64,000 nt of DNA from Tubulanus polymorphus (GCF_964204645.1 NC_134028.1:17327153-17391152); one strand, 5' to 3'; shown: positions 48,625 through 60,198, numbered from the stretch's first letter. A program made the numbers and translations. The notes: generated from the sequence alone by a model not told the origin.

Positions 48625-49010
48625 CATAATGGCGTCAAGTCGACATGAATATGTCGATATATCGTGACGTTTTGACGACATATTTCGTTTTCTCAACCAT
48701 TTCCCTCGCGACAAGTCGACATATTCATGACGACTTGAAACTCAGTCGCCATATTACTAGCCTCCTCATCTTACATTTAGACATGTCTTCAAATACGGAA
48801 GCGATAAGGGGCCTCGAGATGTCGCGTTCCAACTCGACAAGTCGTCATATTTATGTCGATATATCGCGTCAAGTCGATATGAATATGTCGATATATCGTG
48901 ACGTTTTGACGACATATTCCGTTTTCTCGACCATTTTCCTCGCGACAAGTCGATATATTTATGACGACTTGATACTCAGTCGTCTTATTTCTGGTGTCTT
49001 CGTCTTCTAT
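48625..49010. repeat. TCGACATA foldback MITE, nested copies
   Basis: A partial copy (about 48625-48795) is followed directly by a new start GGAAGCGATAAGGGGCCTCG at 48799 and a second copy, so one inserted into or next to another. Shared internal blocks include CGTGACGTTTTGACGACATA. Confidence 0.7.
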
Positions 49011-49639
49011 ATCGGCGCGTCGTCAAATTTATGGCGACTTGTCGTGACCTTATTGCGACTTGTCGACAAAAAATGTCGTCATGTCACGAAGTTTATTCGA
49101 CAAATCAACTTTCCAATGTCGACTGTGAAGCCGTGTCACTGAAATCATGTCGTCAGATCGCGATAGCCTTCTCGATAACTCGACAAAATTTTGTCGACTA
49201 GTGAGGATACACCGACAAGTCGATGCAGATACGTCGACTTGTTTTGACGTCGCGAAAAGTGTCCTAATTTGTACATGCAACCGATGCAGGCCTACCACCG
49301 TTACCAGTGCCGCTGACATACACAGGTCCAAGGAATCGTTTGTGTGTCCCAGTAAGTACATACTGATATGCACGCTGGAATCTTTCAGTCCAACTAAATG
49401 GACGTATCAGCAAGCACTATGGTGCACAGGCGAAGGCTCATTGTGCCATTTCAGTACATAGATATGTTACAAAATTAGTCTATATGGCCCTTTTAAGAAA
49501 ATTCACCCATCCCCTTCCGAAATATAAAAAAAAATTACAGGGCGTCCACGTTGCACCTGAATGTTTACAAGCAGGCCTTACGTTTTTATTGACACGTTTT
49601 GTTCTCACGTTTTATCTCATGTAATTATCATTTCAGGAG
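49011..49639. other. spacer with a splice acceptor before the integrase-core gene
   Basis: TTATCATTTCAG directly precedes GAGATG at 49640, with a pyrimidine-rich stretch before it. This looks like a 3' splice site, so a non-coding first exon may lie upstream. Confidence 0.45.
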
Positions 49640-50830
49640 ATGGATATAGATGTCTTAGTCCGTCATTATTTTGAAAGAATGTACACCGTGACAGAAATTC
49701 GAGCCTCTTTGGAAACCAATCACAGTATACTCATCAGTGAACGGACAATAAAACGCATTAAGAGGAGACTAGGATTGAGGATTCGGCGGGCAGAAGATCA
49801 TATTCAGTTAATCAGACTTATTTTGGAACTACATCAATCTGGTTATGAAAATTACGGTTACAGGAGCATTTGGAGGCTCCTCAATGTGGTGCATGGTGTC
49901 CGAGTCTCCCAAGATACCGTCCGACAATTCCTTGAAGCAATTGATCCCGAAGGTGTTTCTCTCCGTCGACACCGTCGCTTCCGGAGGAGACAATATATCA
50001 GTCAAGGTCCAAATTTTCTCATTCACATCGATGGCTACGATAAGCTAAAACCTTTCGGTATTGCCATCCACGCTGCAATAGATGGTTATTCTCGAAAGCT
50101 TCTTTGGCTCAAATGTGGACCGTCTAACAATAACCCCCGATACATTGCGCAATTTTACCTGGATTTCTTGAAAGAAATAGGGCGAGTACCGAGACTGCTA
50201 AGATGTGACCGAGGGACAGAAAATGCTATTTTGAGGGACATGCAAATTGTACTAAGATTCTCTCATGGCGACCTTATGCGTGGGATGAATAGCTTTATGT
50301 ATGGTAGATCGACTGCTAACCAACGAATTGAACGTTTCTGGTCACGACTTAGATTAAACTTCACTGACTTCTGGCGAAATATCTTCCTGGACATGAGGGA
50401 CACGGGCATATTTCATGACGCCGATGCCATACATGTACAATGTCTCCGATTCTGTTTCCTGCCTGTAATTCAACGACACCTAGACACGTACAGGACCATG
50501 TGGAATTCGCACCGAATAAGGCAGCAACGAAATGGGGAAGGGGGTTTCATTCCCAATATTGCATACGAATCGTGTGAGTTATTTGGGGCCGTCGATCACT
50601 CTTTCCCTTTATCGTGTCGTGTTGATGACCTAGATGAAGTATTTGGAGAATACGTTGACGAATATCCTGAAAGAGGGTGTAGCACTGAATTCTTAGACTT
50701 CATTCGCCGTGCTTGTCGAGCACAGAATAATCAACTTCCTCTTCCTACGTCACCCGATGATGCACTGCAACTTTTCCGAGCAGTTATTGCAGTGATCGAA
50801 ACGATTCAAGATCGTAACTTTATGAGATGA
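49640..50830 (+). CDS. integrase-core (DDE) protein, intact, possibly domesticated
   Basis: An undamaged 396-residue frame. An N-terminal helix-turn-helix-like region (EIRASLETNHSILISERTIK and RIKRRLGLRIR) precedes an rve-type core: Asp in FLIHIDGYDKLKPFGI, Asp in RLLRCDRGTENAI and Glu in TANQRIERFWSRLR, followed by a C-terminal domain with MWNSHRIRQQ. The catalytic triad looks complete. This is the single-ORF integrase-core family common in aquatic animal genomes. I saw no terminal repeats. An AATAAA at 50887 and an acceptor site before the ATG suggest expression as a host-like transcript. It is either a recent transposon ORF or a domesticated gene. Confidence 0.75.
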   Translation: MDIDVLVRHYFERMYTVTEIRASLETNHSILISERTIKRIKRRLGLRIRRAEDHIQLIRLILELHQSGYENYGYRSIWRLLNVVHGVRVSQDTVRQFLEAIDPEGVSLRRHRRFRRRQYISQGPNFLIHIDGYDKLKPFGIAIHAAIDGYSRKLLWLKCGPSNNNPRYIAQFYLDFLKEIGRVPRLLRCDRGTENAILRDMQIVLRFSHGDLMRGMNSFMYGRSTANQRIERFWSRLRLNFTDFWRNIFLDMRDTGIFHDADAIHVQCLRFCFLPVIQRHLDTYRTMWNSHRIRQQRNGEGGFIPNIAYESCELFGAVDHSFPLSCRVDDLDEVFGEYVDEYPERGCSTEFLDFIRRACRAQNNQLPLPTSPDDALQLFRAVIAVIETIQDRNFMR

Positions 50831-52159
50831 AATTGTAATATGTGTTCACATGTCAAATATCAAACATATACTTTGATTAGTAATTCAATAAAATGTGATG
50901 AAGATAATCGATAAATTTTTCAATTCTATGAATTATTAGAAATTCTGAGACAACAATTTTGAGGATTCAAGGACGATTATCAAATAGTATACCGAGCTAA
51001 AAACTGTCCTTTGTTACACGACGGGCAGCTTTTTACCCACTGGAAAAGTTGAATTTCTAAACCAGGTCCCACCACCTTAATGAAGATTCAACCTTGCCTT
51101 TTGAGATGACGATGAAAATTAGTCTGAATGGAGGTTTGAGGTTTGTACTGTGGACTGACTGGTCGTAAAGCTATACCCCATTTCATAACATCCGGTTGAA
51201 CATTAAAAATGAATAAAAAAAAAAAGAAATCAAGGACATTCAAAAAGAACAAAGTATAACTGATGGTCCCAATCCTGATAAATGTTGGAATAGAGAAAAT
51301 TGATTAATTATTCATTAATTAATTACTCATTTAATATTGATTAATGTTCCCGAAGTTTTCGGTTTTCGATGGATACCACACTTAAAATGATTCTGAAGAT
51401 TGCAAACTTTTTATAAACTTTTCAACTCACATACATTTTTCCATCAGAGGCATAATGACAGCCGTTACAGGCTAAGGTTTATCTGCCGATATCTTGTAAA
51501 CTAATCGAGATAGAACAGAAGTTAAAACGGTTTTCAACAGAAAAGGACGTGTGGCTTTCAGATGATATACGTTTGGTGGCAGTATCATAAAAACCAGGCT
51601 GCAGTTCCACAGTTCGGAATTAAGATTTGACCCTGAGTTAACACATTGAAAATGAACTAATTTTAACTCAGAGTTAACTCTAACTCACAACTGTGGAACC
51701 GGGTCTAGGTTGCAGTTATTACCGGTACTTAATTAAGAGGGAATTTGTCACTACTATAAAGTACACTGTTACACTGTACTGTGTTAAATCTTGGAGTAAT
51801 CATCCAAGGTTAAATGATGCTCACAGTCATTTTAGTAACATTCCCATATGCTTCCCACGTGCGAGAAAGTAAGCCCGATCAAAAATAGAGTCCGGGTCGG
51901 CTGAAGCCCCATTGAATCCGCGCCTGCTTACTAAAAAAAATTTAACCGGGCGTTCATCTTATCAGAATACATAAGATCGATCTACGAGCAATTAAAATGA
52001 TCTTGCTCGTAGATCGATCTTATGTACTCTAGGCTACCCCTGCTATGGAGAAGGAAAACACAAGGCAGAACTGAGGGCATAGATGATTAGAAGTTGAAAA
52101 CAATAGGAATAACTTCCAGTTGTTTTTAGCACATCGCATCCCAAAGGTCCAGTTGCGAT
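50831..52159. other. spacer with a perfect hairpin
   Basis: At 51968-52026 two 24-base arms (ACATAAGATCGATCTACGAG and its complement) enclose an 11-base loop. Otherwise no coding region recognised. Confidence 0.5.
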
Positions 52160-53000
52160 CCTCATCCTCTCCTCTTTAACCTAATTCTACATGCAACCTT
52201 TGGCTTTTAATAACTCGTCCTTATCTCTAAGTCAGCGTCTTCAGAAGGCTCTAGGCAATCTCGACACCTACTGTAGAAAGTGGGGCTTTACAGTGAACTA
52301 GAATAAAACTAAGATTGTAATTTTTAATAAAGGAGGAAATCTCCTTAATAATCACACTTTTTACTATGATGGTTTGGTGATTGAAATTGTCCGTAACTAT
52401 TGCTACTTGGGTATATTATTTTCTGCCTCGTAAATTTAATAATGCTTTTTAACGGCTTCTAGATCATGCAAAAAAGGCTATGTTTAAATTTTAACGTCCA
52501 TCAATGTTAGAAACAATATCACTATCGCCTACAAACTTTTAATCTTTTTGCACCTATCATGTTATATTGTGCTGAAGTTTGGGTGTCAGCTATTTGGATG
52601 GCGTCAGCTCAACCAATTTGCATAATGTTTGTGAATCAATCCCAGATAGAAGGTTGATGTTGAGGTTTGCAGAGTAAAAAAAAAACAATTGTCAAATGCC
52701 GCAGTTAGGTGAACTAGTCCAATTTCCACTTCTCATCAGAATCATTCCAACAATTTCACGTTACTGGAACGACAGTGGAACCTCGTTACAGTGAACTTCA
52801 TGAACCTTCATATCAAATCAACCTCCCAGCTGGGGTAAGTCTATAGCTGCCTCTCTGTCACTTCAATTTTTAACTGTCTGTGGGAAAACCAAGGCTCTTT
52901 GTTTATTAATCAAATCTCCCTTTCTCCCTCTCATCCTAAAGAATGGTTAGCTTATATAAATGGCTCTTCTAGTAATCCTCTTTTAAGAACCTACCGAGAA
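52160..53000 (+). pseudogene. LINE RT fragment
   Basis: Fragments in several frames match the late RT region of Jockey/CR1-like LINEs: LVLISKSAS near 52215 (after a YADD-like position), WGFTVN-like and KTKIVIFNKGG-like words, then NYCYLGILFSAS near 52400 and LYCAEVWVS near 52565. Dead and truncated. Confidence 0.65.
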
Positions 53001-54297
53001 ACTAGTCAGCTCTCACAAGCTTTCTATAGACAAGGTATCAATTTTTCGCCTGAGGCCTGAGGAAGCGTTTGCACTTCATAAAAGTTCCACTTTCATGCAA
53101 ATGGAGCCCAAAGACAGAGCTGGCTACGGGCTTAAGGACCTTGGCAAAAAACTGTAATGTGAAATGTCAAGACATGGTCAGGAACCTTGACGGACCAGAC
53201 TGGAAAAAAAATAAACAACAATTTCAAACGTATAAGAAGTTTATTCAGACACGTACGGTATACATGAAAATTGGATAACACCAAATAACACCATTGCACA
53301 TATACACCATTTCTGTAACACTACATGTCCAACTATTAATCAGTCGCTACTTTTTCTGTATATATTTCACTACCAAATCTGCATACACGCAAGTTAAAAA
53401 CGTTCAGGTCCCGTAGCTTAGAAACAAGTTTGCTACTGCTAATTGTAAAAGATCTTTTTCTGCTTATAAAAAGAAAATGAACACTAACACTGGTACCCCA
53501 CTAACCTAAGCACCGAGTGGGTTTAAAACAATTACATGCTTAAAATAAAAACAAAATGAAAGACATTTCTCTTGCATATGTCAGAAAACGAAGCTCTTCT
53601 CATGCTCGATGATTATAAATCTATCTGGTCATAGCTAGGTGTTTAAGGTAGCTAGTTGTTTCAACTCTCTCTCTCCCAAGCGTCTAAAACCCTACTAGGG
53701 CGTAGTGTACTCAAAAATACAAAATACACATTCATTTTTCAGTCAAAGAATATAGTATTTGAATACACAACTTTGATCTATAAAATAAGTTTATTCCGTG
53801 AAGTTTAAAAAGAATAGTTTTCCTTCAACTCTCTACACTATTACTTAGAATCATATGTTTCATAGAATCCTTACATTTTGAGTCTAGAGTTTAGATACTA
53901 TGCAAACTAACTACCTTAAGTCCAAGCCTAAAACTGGCCACTGCTAATGAAATATGTGTATTTATACATATCTTAAAACTCTTAAAACCTAAACAGGCTA
54001 AAACAAAATAGTGGAATGGTGTATCTATCAGGGTTCTTACAGATAAGGAAATAGAAAAATCCCTGATTTAAAGAAAAGTCAGTATTCCCTGATGTTCCCC
54101 AGCAAGGAAAAATAAATCTGGAACTAGGCACGTCTCCTCGAGGTAAGGGAACAGTAAAGGGGCAAGAAATTGAAACTGCATACTCCATAAACAGCTGAGT
54201 TTATTTAACTGTTCATCGAGTTTGTAAGAATTATTGTCTTTACTCTCATATCAAGTTTCATAGATATCAATCAAATATACCAACCAGGCTGTTGTAC
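53001..54297. other. host DNA, nothing recognised
   Basis: One open stretch (53069-53278) shows no domain. No repeats of note. Confidence 0.4.
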
Positions 54298-54640
54298 GGA
54301 AGCGATAACCTCCAGTTGTCGTGCTTTCCAACTCGACAAATTGTCATACTTATATCAATATATCAGGATATATCGCATCAAGTCGATCTGAATATGTCGA
54401 CATATCGTGATGTTTTGACGACATATTTCGTTTTCTCGACCATTCCCCGCGACAAGTCGACATATTCATGACGACTTGAAACTATGTCATCATATTACTG
54501 GCGTCCTCATCTTACATTTCGACGTGTCTTCAAATGACGACTTGTCCCGTGGAAAATGGGCGAAAAAGCGAAATTTGTCGTAAAAACGTCACGATATGTC
54601 GACATTTATGTCGGCTTGACGGGATATGTGGACATATCGA
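54298..54640. repeat. TCGACATA foldback MITE, left part
   Basis: It opens ACGGAAGCGATAACCTCCAG and carries the family's internal blocks (GTCGACATATCGTGATGTTT; CATGACGACTTGAAACT). A matching right end was not found, so it is truncated or diverged. Confidence 0.65.
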
Positions 54641-54911
54641 CATTGTGCTGACAAATTCAAGATGGCTACCGTAGTGGCTGTATTTGATGGTCGATCACCT
54701 CTATTTTGAAAAGGAGTTGATATCTCACCTACCCAAATCCTCACACTAAGTTTAAGAAAAATGCAATAAGAATTTGAGCCTGTATCGCGCTAACGATATG
54801 TCATAGGGAGGGCGGACACCGCACGGCAGACATATGCCTCCCCCATCGAGGAGACATGATTCACTGATATTCCCTGATCTGTAAGAACCCTGATTATTTA
54901 CAAACAAAAAT

Positions 54912-55287
54912 CTACGAAGCGATAAAGGGCCTCCCGTTGTCGCGTTCCAACTCGACAAGTCGCCATATTTATGTCGATATATCGCATCAAGTCGACATCA
55001 ATGTGTTGACATATCGTGACGTTTTTACGACATATTTCGTTTTCACGACCATTTTCCTCGCGACAAGTCAATATTTTCATGACGACTTAAAAGTCAGTCG
55101 TCATATCAATGGCGTCCTCATCTTACATTTAGACGTGTCTTCAAATGACGGCTTGTCCCGTGAAAAATGGGCCAAAAAGCGAAATTTGTCATGAAAACGT
55201 CACGATATGTCGACATATTCATGTTGACTTGGCGCGATATATCGACATAAATATGACAGCTTGGGAGGCACTTTATCGCATCCATAA
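54912..55287. mobile_element. TCGACATA foldback MITE, full-length copy
   Basis: It begins GAAGCGATAAAGGGCCTCCC and ends with the inverted counterpart GGAGGCACTTTATCGCATCC. About 375 bases, no ORF, rich in TCGACATA/TATGTCGA palindromes. It lies just past the stop codon of the RING exon, so it may be in that gene's 3' UTR. Confidence 0.75.
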
Positions 55288-55321
55288 AAATCAAATGCTA
55301 AAATTCACAGTTCGTGTCCTT

Positions 55322-55567
55322 TTAGTAGAAAATGCTCTGAACACGCTCTATTTCTGTTCTGCATGTTGGGCACACATGCCGAGAATCATGGATATGCATT
55401 GAGCACACCAGACAAAATGAATGGCCACATGGTATGAAAAAAGCATTTCTCTGTCGATCATAGCACAAAATACAGAGCTCTCTTGTTGCCGATGTCGCTG
55501 CAGGTGGACATGCTGACGGACATGCTGATGGACATGCTGACGGACATGCTGAGGAATTGCGTTGAAC
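55322..55567 (-). CDS. RING-finger last exon of a host gene
   Basis: The acceptor TATTTTAG precedes an 82-codon exon ending in TAA. It has four SACP tetrapeptide copies (a 12-base tandem), then a C3HC4 RING: LCILCYDRQRNAFFIPCGHS, FCLVCSMHIHD and VCPTCRTEIERVQSIFY. The Cys/His spacing is complete, so an E3 ubiquitin ligase of the C-terminal RING type is likely. The frame is phase 0, matching the exon at 56190-56372. Confidence 0.8.
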   Translation of the reverse strand, partial: VQRNSSACPSACPSACPSACPPAATSATRELCILCYDRQRNAFFIPCGHSFCLVCSMHIHDSRHVCPTCRTEIERVQSIFY

Positions 55568-56189
55568 CTAAAATATACGAACAGCAACTTGTATTTGTCA
55601 AATAAAAGGGGTATTTCATCAGAATTATTATGCAATCAGAAAATTTCAATATGCAGCGCCCCTGGTGAAGACATAAAGAAACCAATTAGGTTAAAAAACC
55701 CGCCACAATTATAGACCATGTCATGAACTACAATTTTGTAATTGATTGTGGTGTATTAGGAATTTACAGGTCTGAGAATTCGGACTGAAATTGACCTTTT
55801 GGGCCTAAAAATGTCACATTGACTGGGCCAGTTTTTGGGCTGTAGATGCGTCTAAGGTAAACCAATCCATCGAAGGGTCTTAAAAACTTCCATCAATAAC
55901 TAGATTACCGGTATGTCTACGGACAAACGAAATGAACAGATGGTCGGAAGGTAAGGGCATAAAATAACAATGCAATAGCCCACTGGACTTAAAAAGCAAT
56001 CAAAAATTTCTGTAGAGACTGACTAGAACAAAATGAATACAAAACTTAATGAAAAATTCTTAATAACTCATAATCATAACTGCCTCTAAATATAAAATTA
56101 CTGTGTCCTGGTACTAGCAGAGACAATTATTCATCTGTTGGAGCTACACCTTGTGATAAGACTTAAAACACAAGAATTGGATATTTTAC

Positions 56190-56372
56190 CTGATTTGTTT
56201 CAGACCACGTTGAATTCCCGGTTGGTACTGTATTAAGAACATGAAATACAGGCGAGTTCGGGGAGTTTTCCTTGTTAACAACACCTACAGCATTTGTGTT
56301 TCCGCTTTGTCTAATAGTTAACAGTGGGAGATCATCAAAATCAGAGTCATCGTCCGTGTCTTCGGGTAGCAG
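56190..56372 (-). CDS. middle exon of the CIDE-N/RING gene
   Basis: 61 open codons between an acceptor (CATGTATAG) and a good donor (CAGGTAAAAT). It encodes a polar acidic segment (LLPEDTDDDSDFDDLPLLTI) then a Ser/Asn-rich linker with no domain. The donor phase matches the RING exon. The upstream junction phase fits the CIDE-N exon only with an alternative acceptor a few bases further in (after CCCGAAG), so the exact 5' edge is uncertain. Confidence 0.6.
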
Positions 56373-56522
56373 CTATACATGAATATAAACATAAATATAT
56401 GATCGGTAAGACCAGGTCATCACAATTGTCAGCCTGTTTGTTGATAGAGCACTGCTGCGTTTTGTGAAATTTGCCATCAATCAATTTATCTAATAGTCCA
56501 ATTAACAAGGGTACCTTCAAGT

Positions 56523-56836
56523 ACTGAAGCGATAAAGGGCCTCTAGTTGTCGTGTTCCAACTCAACAGGTCTTATTGATGACAAATTTTGCTTTTTCATC
56601 TATTTTCTACAGAACAAGTCGTCATTTGATGAGATGTCAAAATGTTAAGACGAGGATGTCAGTAATATGACGACTGAGTGTCAAGTCGTCATGAATATAT
56701 CGACTTGTCACGAGGAAAATGGCCAAGAAAACGAAAAGTCATGTCGACTTGACGTGATATATCGTGACATCTCGACATAAATAGGCGCTTTGTCGAGTTG
56801 CAACGCAACAACTGGAGGCCCCTTATCACTTCCATA
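56523..56836. mobile_element. TCGACATA foldback MITE, intronic copy
   Basis: It begins TGAAGCGATAAAGGGCCTCT and ends GGAGGCCCCTTATCACTTCC. About 314 bases, inside an intron of the minus-strand host gene. Confidence 0.75.
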
Positions 56837-57069
56837 CTCAAAGGATCAATCTAGGCACAACTAATGTACGAAGTAACTGCTGCTGTAACGAAAAGAATAT
56901 TCATACCAAATATGGTAATGATCTAAAATGGATTATAAACTAAGGGGTCTAATCCAAAATATGGGTCTATATTGTTTAAGGACGCGGTGGATATGTCACC
57001 AAGTTCCATGTCTAGGATTAACACATGTATAAGCCAAACCAAATATCAAGATTATCCATTGAAACATTT

Positions 57070-57530
57070 TTAACCCATTAGCACTCAAGCCGCCCATATC
57101 CGCCCTGCCTATTACTCCTCAAGCCACCCGAATCTGCCCGGCACTTTTTGCATGCTGCACGAAAACGGTTATAGTGGGTTTTGAACCCAATAGCTTATGA
57201 TGAACAACACACCTAAGTCCTCGAAATACCAAACAGAAATCAACATCCCCTATTTCGATTTCTCGAGTATTTCGAATTTGAACAGGACACATCTGGGCTA
57301 TTACTTCAAATCCAAATAAGTTTGGATAAATTTCGGGGGGCCAAAAGGACAGGATTTTGGCGGCCCACCTCATCAAATCTTACAGCATGTGAAAGCCTTG
57401 ACCATTTGTAATGCATGGAAATAAACAGTAAATGAGTTATTCGGTATCATGATGAACTTGGATTTTGCCCTGAATTTTCTGAGGAGTAATTGACACTACA
57501 TAGTGCAATTCTTGAGTGCTAATGGGTTAA
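57070..57530. mobile_element. piggyBac-like MITE
   Basis: TTAA followed by CCCATTAGCACTCAAG at the left and the exact complement CTTGAGTGCTAATGGG followed by TTAA at the right. TTAA duplications with CCC...GGG ends are the piggyBac signature. About 450 bases, non-coding, intronic. Confidence 0.85.
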
Positions 57531-58029
57531 TACATCTTTAAATTGATACATCAAAGCGTGTTGAAAACCTAAAATAACTGGATTCTATCTAGACAATCAG
57601 ACAAAAAGTGAATGCCCTAATGAGCTTCAAATACAGTGTAAAATGAAGGTTTTAGAAGTAGGATCCTAACCATATCACTCAAATCTCCTCCACTGCTTTT
57701 CCTTTTCATTTTTTCCATCAAAGTTATCAGCCTTTGCTCTAAAAATATTCACAAACAGATGAATTAGATCTTACGAAAACACCATTTGTATCAGCCCATC
57801 AATTGATTTCAAGGAACTAATTAAGTTGCCTTTATAGGAAAAACCCTGTTAAGTCCTTATAGCTGGGACGATTATTGTGTCGAGTACATATCCAAATAAA
57901 AACTTACACTTTCAATCAAATCGGCAATACAAATGGAATCGAAACACGGATGATGACTAAACCAATTTCGAATATATATATATATGAGTTTAGTAAGGCT
58001 TAAGGCTCTGCGAAGTTACACAACATACC
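57531..58029. other. intron sequence
   Basis: No coding or repeat feature recognised between two predicted exons. Confidence 0.4.
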
Positions 58030-58080
58030 AGTTACTGAGGGAGTAGTATTCATTGTAGCTGACGCCCCTTGGTTTGACTC
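58030..58080 (-). CDS. small predicted exon of the CIDE-N/RING gene
   Basis: A 51-base segment between CTTTTTAG and a GTATGT donor. Two readings are open, depending on which donor the upstream exon uses. Too short for a domain. Support is from splice signals only. Confidence 0.4.
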
Positions 58081-59129
58081 TAAAAAGACAAAAGATTTTA
58101 AATAACCTATGCATTCACACATATGTAAATCATACTTGGGTCAAACACAAAGCCTAGCAGACAGAATAGAATACACTACAAGGAAAGAAAACCACGTTTC
58201 TTCAGATGTATGTTGTGACTGTACGCATTATTCTGAAATAAATTGCCCATGGGAAAAGTCTAGTTTACCTTGAAAACTGGAGCTTGTTTTGAGCAGGGCA
58301 TTGCTTATGAAAAATCTTTTTAATTATTGAGTTCAAAGTTCTATTTCATATTGTCTTTTCATCTTTCTCAAGGAATTATTTTGTAGTATAAAAGGCCAAA
58401 ATTATACATTTGTTTATGGTCCACGTCCAATATTTCGTAGGGTACAGGTAGGTAGGGAAATTATTTTATATTTTGAAAAAAATATTTTTCATAATATGAA
58501 AAATATTTAACCCCGAAAATAAAATTCATATTATATCACCAAACAGAGGGTGGCTAAATATTTAAAGTCCTGACAACTTCTTCCAAAGTTCACTAACACT
58601 TCAATAGTCAATCAAAACACACAATGGGTGTTAAATGAAACAATACCTAGTGAAACAATTATACTATCACAAGGAATGAGCAATTGGAATTCGCACATGT
58701 ACTTAGTCCAATGAAACGTTCGCCATTTTATGGCTTTCCCATAATTATTTTAGTAGCACCAGAATCCCCAGAATTTCCCCAATCACATCCACTTGTAGAG
58801 ACGACCCACTCCGCCGCAAATCAAGGTCATTACAATTTTGTGCGCAAGAGCTAAGAATTTCCCCAACAGGTCATCGGCGGAGGTTTCGTTTGTCTTCAAT
58901 CGCATCAATAATACATCATTGGCCGAGAACTAATGAAACAAATGCGCACAATAAAATGAACCTGGATTTTACATAATTGGCTCAATGCCAACTCACCTAT
59001 CACTAACAAAGGTAAACCAAAGAAAACTATTCAGCCAAACTTTTTCCCCTGCTGAGGATGAATGGTATCTAGGAACTAAAAACATTTTTGGTTTGTGTGC
59101 TTTCTCAGGCTCAAAAGATATGCTGTTAC

Positions 59130-59288
59130 CTGGAGGTGATTGATCATACCACTCTTCCTGCTCAGTTAATAACATGAGGATGCTATCATCTGGGACTGCA
59201 TCAAAATAGTCATTGTCGATCTCAGTCCCGTCACTTCGTAAAACAAGTCGAAATATCATTTCACCATCTAAGGAAAACTTTTCCTGAC
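59130..59288 (-). CDS. CIDE-N-like exon of a host gene
   Basis: After the acceptor TTGAAACAG the frame reads FSLDGEMIFRLVLRSDGTEI, then DNDYFDAVPDDSILML and EQEEWY. The pattern of LVL--DGTEID--YF--VPDD--L-LL---E-W is the second half of a CIDE-N domain (found in CAD/DFF40, ICAD/DFF45 and CIDE proteins), which pairs with like domains in apoptotic nuclease control or lipid-droplet proteins. Two donors are possible: 59129 (CCAG/GTAACA), or 58996 (ATAG/GTGAGT), which would extend the exon to 58997. The first half of the domain would be in an upstream exon I could not find. Confidence 0.65.
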
Positions 59289-59947
59289 CTGTTTCAAGAA
59301 AAGTAATAAATGAAAATACAATTGTAGATCAGGTTAAAGGTATTGGATAGGATGATGTTGTGACATATACCGCTAAATTCTATTTATTTTCGTCTGACAT
59401 CGATATTTTTGGAAAGGCCTATTTCTCTTAATCTTTTGAACACATAGGCCTACTTCAAATCGGTCTTAGCTTAATTAAATAGGACCAGTGAAACTGCGCA
59501 GTCAAGGAAACAATTTTTTTAGAATTCATTTTGCAATGTGTTGATGGATTGCTAAAAGGTCTTCTTTAATTCATTTGAATCAGAGAAAAAAGACTCCAGG
59601 GAGGTGGGACTCCCATCTCCCTGGTTTTATGAACTAATCAATTTTATGTTTCCATGCCAAACATTTTAAATTAGTTTCATATCATCAAAATCATGGTTCG
59701 TATGCATAGAAAATCTACGGAAAGCTATGATGACTTGCTCAGAAATCATATCTGCAACATCTTCTAAGCGTATATCGCTCTTGTCAAGAAGCAGTGACAG
59801 AAAATATATTGTTATAATTTTTAAAACACAGTGGATACTTTACTGTGTACGGCAGAGTGTTTTTCCGCTATTTTACCGTACATCGTCACTGATTGGCTGA
59901 TTTACAGAGGTGCGCGACATAAAATTCGAAGAGTGTGGAGAACAGAG
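59289..59947. other. intron or upstream region
   Basis: No further exon could be supported. It ends at the inserted LTR element. Confidence 0.4.
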
Positions 59948-60198
59948 TGTTACGGCCAGAAAAAGCCAAACTACAAACACAACTCGGAAGACTGCCATCT
60001 ACATAACACCAACTGCTTTATTAAACAGAACTCAACTGAACTGCTGAATATCAACAGTACGAACATATATATACAGGAAACAACAATAGAAGAATACAGA
60101 CAGAGATTAAAGCTTACAATATTCACAATGAACACTGACATGCGACGAAATAGGAACTTGAAAACCGGTGATGCTAGACAAACATCGAATACGTAACA
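59948..60198 (-). repeat. 3' LTR of a Gmr1-like Gypsy element
   Basis: On the minus strand it begins TGTTACG directly after the polypurine tract AAGAAGGGGGG and ends GGCCGTAACA, giving 251 bases with short inverted ends. It contains an AATAAA near 60038. A TATATATA run lies upstream of that. A flanking 5-base duplication (CAGAG on this side) cannot be tested because the other LTR is outside the window. Confidence 0.85.

Noticed and set aside
48645-49142. 165-codon plus-strand frame
   Set aside because: It runs through two copies of the TCGACATA foldback repeat and simply reflects the repeat sequence.
53069-53278. 69-codon plus-strand frame as a host exon
   Set aside because: No domain and no convincing splice signals; it lies just past a LINE fragment.
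59831-60196. 121-codon plus-strand frame
   Set aside because: It lies mostly antisense within the LTR and has no domain.
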